A stretch of 64,000 bases of DNA from Buchnera aphidicola (Schlechtendalia peitan) (GTDB lineage Bacteria; Pseudomonadota; Gammaproteobacteria; Enterobacterales; Enterobacteriaceae): contig CP140043.1 in NCBI GenBank assembly GCA_039830055.1, forward strand, positions 434,001-498,000, written 5' to 3'. A model generated the notes under the pieces. That model saw only the letters and a program-made list of their open reading frames with translations, did no database searches and was not told where the DNA came from. Below, piece by piece: positions 59,557 through 64,000 of this stretch (positions are counted from its first letter, which is position 1; the number at the start of each line of letters is the position of its first letter). The translations under genes and the position numbers were made by a program.

Positions 59557-61544
59557 TATTTAAGTCCTAGTGTCTTAAGATTATTAATATATTCGTTTTC
59601 AATTGCATTAACTTGTTTTTTAGAAATTATATAACCATCATCGATAGAAAAACTTTTTTTAATTAATAAATACACAATTGCTGAAAACGATATAATACAT
59701 AACCAAAATATATACCAAATTAAAGAAAAACTAAAAATAACAGAATACAAACTAATTAATATTCCTACATTAGTCCTATTTGGCATATGAATATCAAAAT
59801 ATTCAATGCATTCCATATTTTTTTCTAATTTGTTTTCTTTCGAATACCAAAAACAATCACGAGAATAAACTTGTGGTATCACAGAAAAGTTATACGATGG
59901 AGGAGGGGATGCAGTTGACCATTCTAATGTTCTACCGTTCCACGGATCTCCTGTAATATCTCTATTAACATCTCGATCTCGAATTGATACTAAAATCTGA
60001 ATAATCTGGCAAATAATTCCTATTGCAATTAAAAATGTACCAAAAGCAGAAAAAACTAACATAGAATGAAATTGATGATCTATATGTTGACTAAGCCGAC
60101 GAGTCATTCCCATAAGTCCTAAAGCATACAAAGGCATAAAAGCACAAAAAAATCCAGAAATCCAAAACCAAAACGCACGTTTCCCCCATAATTCAGATAA
60201 AGTAAATCCAAACATTTTTGGAAACCAATACGTAATTCCAGAAAAGCATCCAAATACTACTCCACCAATAATTACATTATGAAAATGCGCAACTAAAAAT
60301 AAGCTGTTATGTAACACATAATCAACTGCAGGTAAAGATAATAAAATACCTGACATACCACCTATTGAAAAAGTTATTAAAAATCCTATAGTCCACAACA
60401 TCGAAGAATGCATTCGAACACGCCCATGATACATAGTAAATAACCAATTAAAAATCTTAACTCCTGTTGGTATTGCTATAACCATAGTAGCTATTCCAAA
60501 AAACGAATTCACATTAGATCCTGCACCCATTGTAAAAAAATGATGTAACCATACTATAAAGGACAAAATAGTAATGGCAATTGTTGCCCACACTAAGGAT
60601 ACATAACCAAACAGTTTCTTTCGAGAAAAAGTAGCTACAACTTCAGAAAAAATTCCAAAAGCAGGCAATACTAAAATATATACTTCCGGATGACCCCATA
60701 TCCAAATTAAATTAACATACATCATTGCATTACCACCAGAATCATTAGTAAAAAAATGAAATCCAAGATATCTATCTAAAGTAAGCAATAATAAACTAAC
60801 AGTTAGTACAGGGAAAGATGCCAATATTAAAACATTAGTACACAATGCAGTCCACGTGAACACAGGCATTTTAAATAAAGACATTCCGGGTGCTCTCATT
60901 TTTAAAATTGTTACTAAAAAATTAATAGCTGTTAAAGTTGTTCCTATACCAGACAGTTGTAAACTCCAAATCCAATAATCTACCCCAACTCCAGGACTAA
61001 ATTCTATTTCTGATAAAGGAGGATAACTTAACCATCCAGTTTGTGCAAATTCACCAATTCCAAGAGAAAGATTGATTAATATAGCACCGCTAACAGTCAA
61101 CCAAAAACTTAAATTATTAAGAAATGGGAATGCAATATCACGGGCACCAATTTGTAAAGGTACTGCTAAATTCATTAATCCAATTACCAAGGGCATAGCT
61201 ACAAAAAAAATCATAATAACGCCATGAGCAGTAAAAATTTGATCATAATGATGAGATGGCAAAAATCCCTCGCCTATCTTGGAAGAAGCTAATACTTGCT
61301 GAGTTCGCATCATAATAGCATCAACAAAACCACGAAATAACATAATAAAAGCCAGAATAATATACATTATAGCAATTTTTTTATGATCTACAGAACAACA
61401 CCATTCATTCCATATGTAATTCCATTTTTTAAAATAAGTAATAATTGAAACCATAAATATAGACAATAAAATAATTATAGAATACGTTATCATAATAATA
61501 GGATCATGATATGGAATTGCATCTAAATTCAATCTACCAAACAT
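59556..61544 (-). CDS. cyoB: Cytochrome bo3 oxidase subunit I
   Basis: Catalytic subunit that carries heme b, heme o3 and CuB and pumps protons. It has 662 residues (E. coli 663). Low-spin heme ligands lie in FTAHGVIMIFFVAMP near residue 105 and HFHNVIIGG near residue 418, which also holds the heme o3 ligand. CuB ligands lie in WIWGHPEVYILVLP (His-Tyr pair near residues 283-287) and WLHHFFTMG near residue 332. The many helices and the C-terminal extension WNGRTLEWSTASPPP are as in E. coli. It follows cyoA by 49 bp. Intact. Confidence 0.99.
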   Translation of the reverse strand: MFGRLNLDAIPYHDPIIMITYSIIILLSIFMVSIITYFKKWNYIWNEWCCSVDHKKIAIMYIILAFIMLFRGFVDAIMMRTQQVLASSKIGEGFLPSHHYDQIFTAHGVIMIFFVAMPLVIGLMNLAVPLQIGARDIAFPFLNNLSFWLTVSGAILINLSLGIGEFAQTGWLSYPPLSEIEFSPGVGVDYWIWSLQLSGIGTTLTAINFLVTILKMRAPGMSLFKMPVFTWTALCTNVLILASFPVLTVSLLLLTLDRYLGFHFFTNDSGGNAMMYVNLIWIWGHPEVYILVLPAFGIFSEVVATFSRKKLFGYVSLVWATIAITILSFIVWLHHFFTMGAGSNVNSFFGIATMVIAIPTGVKIFNWLFTMYHGRVRMHSSMLWTIGFLITFSIGGMSGILLSLPAVDYVLHNSLFLVAHFHNVIIGGVVFGCFSGITYWFPKMFGFTLSELWGKRAFWFWISGFFCAFMPLYALGLMGMTRRLSQHIDHQFHSMLVFSAFGTFLIAIGIICQIIQILVSIRDRDVNRDITGDPWNGRTLEWSTASPPPSYNFSVIPQVYSRDCFWYSKENKLEKNMECIEYFDIHMPNRTNVGILISLYSVIFSFSLIWYIFWLCIISFSAIVYLLIKKSFSIDDGYIISKKQVNAIENEYINNLKTLGLK

Positions 61545-61593
61545 ATTATATAAATCCTTATTTAAACTAAATAATACTTAATTACACTTAAAC

Positions 61594-62454
61594 TTATTGT
61601 TTTATATTGTGAAATTTTTTAATAATTATATTAAACAAATTCTTTTTTACAGCTGAATAATACTTAATTACACTATTTTCACTAGGACATGCTAACTCTT
61701 TAAAACTAGATAAAGAACTTAATTTATACGAAGAATTGTGTACTTTTTCTATCCACTTTTTAAATGCAAAACTGTTTGGAGTAACTATTACTCTAAATTT
61801 CATATCTGAAAATCCTTTTCCACTATAATTAGATGATATCCCCTTATATATTCCAGATTTATTAGCAATTAAATTTAATTCAGTACTCATTCCTGCCATA
61901 GTATATATTTGACTCCCAAGAGAAGGAATAAAAAATGAATTCATTACAGAATTAGATGTAAGCTCAAAAACTATCGGAGTGTTTATAGGAAATACCAATT
62001 CATTGACAGTAGCAATATTTTCATTTGGATAAATAAATAACCATTTCCAATCTAATGATACCACATTTATTTTTATTGGTTTATTATAAGAAAAAATTTG
62101 TTTTCTAGGATCTAGATTATGAGAAGATTTCCATGATAATACAGAAAGTAAAATAATTAAAAAAATTGGAATTCCCCACACCAATAACTCAATAAAATAA
62201 GAGTGTGACCAATTTGGTTTATAAGTAACATACACATTGTTTTCTCTATACTTTATTGTAAAAAATACTGTCATAAAAAATACCGGGATTACAATGCACA
62301 ACATGGCTAAAAACGCAATAAATATTAAAAATTTTTGTTCTTCAGCAATAGTACCACTTGGTTGTAAAATTCCACCACTACATCCGAACAAAATACAAAT
62401 AACATTTATTAATAAAAAATTTAAAATATACATACGACACTTTGAAAACTGCAT
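61594..62454 (-). CDS. cyoA: Cytochrome bo3 oxidase subunit II
   Basis: Lipoprotein subunit II of the quinol oxidase. It has 286 residues (E. coli 315, shorter at the C terminus). A signal with lipobox LFGC ends at Cys24, so it is a likely Lgt substrate. Two transmembrane helices follow, then the cupredoxin domain: SLDWKWLFIYPNENIATVNE near residue 131, TSNSVMNSFFIPSLGSQIYTMAGM near residue 163 and YSGKGFSDMKFR near residue 207. As in other quinol oxidases, CuA ligands are lacking. It is the first gene of cyoABCDE, with AGG well spaced before the ATG. Confidence 0.97.
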   Translation of the reverse strand: MQFSKCRMYILNFLLINVICILFGCSGGILQPSGTIAEEQKFLIFIAFLAMLCIVIPVFFMTVFFTIKYRENNVYVTYKPNWSHSYFIELLVWGIPIFLIILLSVLSWKSSHNLDPRKQIFSYNKPIKINVVSLDWKWLFIYPNENIATVNELVFPINTPIVFELTSNSVMNSFFIPSLGSQIYTMAGMSTELNLIANKSGIYKGISSNYSGKGFSDMKFRVIVTPNSFAFKKWIEKVHNSSYKLSSLSSFKELACPSENSVIKYYSAVKKNLFNIIIKKFHNIKQ

Positions 62455-62458
62455 TTAA

Positions 62459-62847
62459 AAACCTCGATATTTAATCTCAAATTACAAAAAACACATTATT
62501 TTAATAATTTTTGTTAACAATATTAAAATTTTAAAAAAATAATTTTACAATATATAAGCACTAAAAATTAAATCAAAATCTTTAAACATAGACATGTAAT
62601 TAATAATATATTATATTTGACACCAATCAAAATCTATACTAAAAGACTTATTAAATTTAAAATTAGACTGAATACTAAAAATTATAAGACAAATTTTTTA
62701 AATTCTATAAAAATATTAAATTCTAAAATAAATCAGATGTAACATAAAAGAACTTATAAAAAACATAAATATGTTATTTTATATTTGTAAATAACTGAAT
62801 ATGTTTAAAACGTATAAAATTAATTAAAATAAAATAAAATTAAAAAA
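62459..62847. other. Divergent cyoA-bolA intergenic region
   Basis: 389 bp, very A+T-rich, that must hold the cyo operon promoter on the minus strand and the bolA promoter on the plus strand. TTGACA occurs at 62617-62622 on the plus strand but with only a weak -10 at proper spacing. No gene or RNA was seen. Confidence 0.45.
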
Positions 62848-63162
62848 ATGATTACAAAAATTATAAAAAATATATTAACATCAACATTTAATATACACAT
62901 TATTACAGTTATAAATGAAAGTAAAAAACATAAATCATTTATTAGTAATTATTCACATTTTAAGATAATCATAGTAAGTAACGATTTTATTAAACATGAT
63001 TTATTAACAAGACATCAAAAAATATATTATATATTATCTACATATATCTCTAAATATAAAATTCATGGGATGGCATTGTATACATATACGATCTTTGAAT
63101 GGGAAAATAAGTTTAATAAAAATTTTAACTCTCCTATTTGTATAAGTACCGTAAAAATATAA
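62848..63162 (+). CDS. bolA: BolA family protein
   Basis: Small BolA-fold protein. The family partners monothiol glutaredoxins in iron-sulfur handling, and E. coli BolA also affects transcription. It has 104 residues (E. coli 105). NESKKHKSF near residue 24, SHFKIIIVSNDF near residue 36, RHQKIYYIL near residue 55 and HGMALYTYTIFEWE near residue 73 align with E. coli ESYRHN, SHFKVVLVSDRF, RHRMIYSTL and HALALHTYTIKEWE. It is followed by tig, as in E. coli. Confidence 0.93.
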   Translation: MITKIIKNILTSTFNIHIITVINESKKHKSFISNYSHFKIIIVSNDFIKHDLLTRHQKIYYILSTYISKYKIHGMALYTYTIFEWENKFNKNFNSPICISTVKI

Positions 63163-63421
63163 CAATTATCATTGTATTTAATAAAAACGATAATATATCA
63201 TTAAAAAAATGCAAAATTATGTATCTTTAATACATAAAAATATAAAATTATTTTAAATAACTGTTATTTAATATTTTAATTCCAATAAAAAATTTCTATT
63301 AAATATAATTTTTAATTAAATTTTAATATAATTAACACTTTTTAATTACAAACTGTTATAAACGCTCTATTGAAATAAAAATATTTAAACGTTTTCTTAA
63401 AAATATTTTTAAGGACATGTC

Positions 63422-64000
63422 ATGGAACTTGAAATTAAAAGAAATAAAAATTTACTACGAAATCTTAATATTACTATTTCAAATGACGTGATAAAAAGAT
63501 CAGTAAAACAGGAATTTATTACATTTAAAAAAAATATACATATCGATGGTTTTAGAAAAGGAAAAGTACCATTTCACATCTTAAAAAATAATTACGAAAA
63601 AAAAATTCAGAAAAATGTACTACAAAAACTAATACATAAATATTTTTTAGATAAAGTAAAAACAGAAAATTTCCATATCGCTGGGATGCCAAAATTTATC
63701 CTAAACAAATACGAAGAAGGAAAAAACTTTAATTTTTCAATAGAATTTGAAATATATCCAAAAATCGAACTAAATATAGATAATCTAAACATAAATGTTC
63801 CAGTAATTAACATTACTGAAAAAGATATTCAAAAAACAGCTTATAATTTTTTAAAAAAACAGAATTGGGAAGAAGTAAATAAACAAATAAAAAAAAATAA
63901 TAGAATTACTATTACTTGTATTAACCATGGTTCTAGCGACTATTTAAACAAATACAATTTATATAATTTTAGATTTATTATTGGAAAAAATGAAATTTTA
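63422..64000 (+). CDS. tig: Trigger factor (partial, runs off the window)
   Basis: Ribosome-associated chaperone and peptidyl-prolyl isomerase. The frame from ATG 63422 is open to the window end (193 codons). The N-terminal ribosome-binding domain carries the signature IDGFRKGKVP near residue 42, and the sequence continues through NFSIEFEIYPKIELNI near residue 105 into the start of the PPIase domain. AAGGA lies just upstream of the ATG. The C-terminal half lies outside the window. It is downstream of bolA, as in E. coli. Confidence 0.95.
   Translation, partial: MELEIKRNKNLLRNLNITISNDVIKRSVKQEFITFKKNIHIDGFRKGKVPFHILKNNYEKKIQKNVLQKLIHKYFLDKVKTENFHIAGMPKFILNKYEEGKNFNFSIEFEIYPKIELNIDNLNINVPVINITEKDIQKTAYNFLKKQNWEEVNKQIKKNNRITITCINHGSSDYLNKYNLYNFRFIIGKNEIL

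Overview
This window is about 80% A+T, densely packed with housekeeping genes, and contains no mobile elements, prophage or CRISPR array. Nearly every protein is a gammaproteobacterial orthologue in short E. coli-like blocks. Examples are prfB-lysS, metT-leuW-glnU, corC-leuS-holA-nadD, asd-yhgN, pgk-fbaA-mscS, recC-recB-recD, mltA next to an initiator tRNA, cyoABCDE and bolA-tig. Extreme A+T, collapsed operons, eroded spacers and a polA reduced to its 5' nuclease point to Buchnera aphidicola, the aphid endosymbiont. Retention of recBCD, ribD, ribE and ygfZ would fit one of the more divergent lineages, such as a gall-aphid symbiont, but I cannot fix the strain without a search.

Layout. 1-6.6 kb: rpiA, a three-tRNA operon (Met, Leu, Gln) behind a clear sigma70 promoter, glnS, pyrG, eno. 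7-12.2 kb: ispF-ispD-ftsB, a 1.1-kb gene-free stretch, mutS. 12.3-19.6 kb: dsbA, truncated polA, engB, typA, gmk, thyA-lgt. 19.7-26.6 kb: lysA, lysS, prfB (programmed frameshift), ygfZ, miaB. 26.7-33.8 kb: ybeY, corC, leuS, holA, nadD, tusA. 34-39.7 kb: asd, yhgN, pgk-fbaA, mscS. 39.7-48.5 kb: recC-recB-recD, tRNA-fMet. 48.6-55.7 kb: mltA, ribE, thiL, ribD, nusB, dxs, ispA. 56.1-64 kb: yajR, tusE, cyoABCDE, bolA and the start of tig, which runs off the window.

How the genes work together. lysA and asd serve the lysine/threonine/methionine supply to the host, and ribD/ribE serve riboflavin. dxs, ispD, ispF and ispA belong to the MEP/isoprenoid route, whose farnesyl diphosphate CyoE uses for heme O in the cytochrome bo3 oxidase. 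eno, pgk and fbaA are glycolytic. TusA/TusE, MiaB, YbeY and YgfZ support tRNA and rRNA maturation and Fe-S enzymes.

The most interesting signal is a class of interruption. Four conserved genes (ybeY, nadD, recB, tusE) are each broken exactly at a run of 9 or 10 adenines. Each is restored to near-normal family length by one extra A. Downstream of the break, catalytic residues are conserved in the alternative frame. Several neighbouring genes carry in-frame A9-A10 runs. This is the pattern expected if RNA-polymerase slippage at poly(A) rescues the genes, as has been described for insect endosymbionts. A separate, classical programmed +1 ribosomal frameshift is present in prfB.
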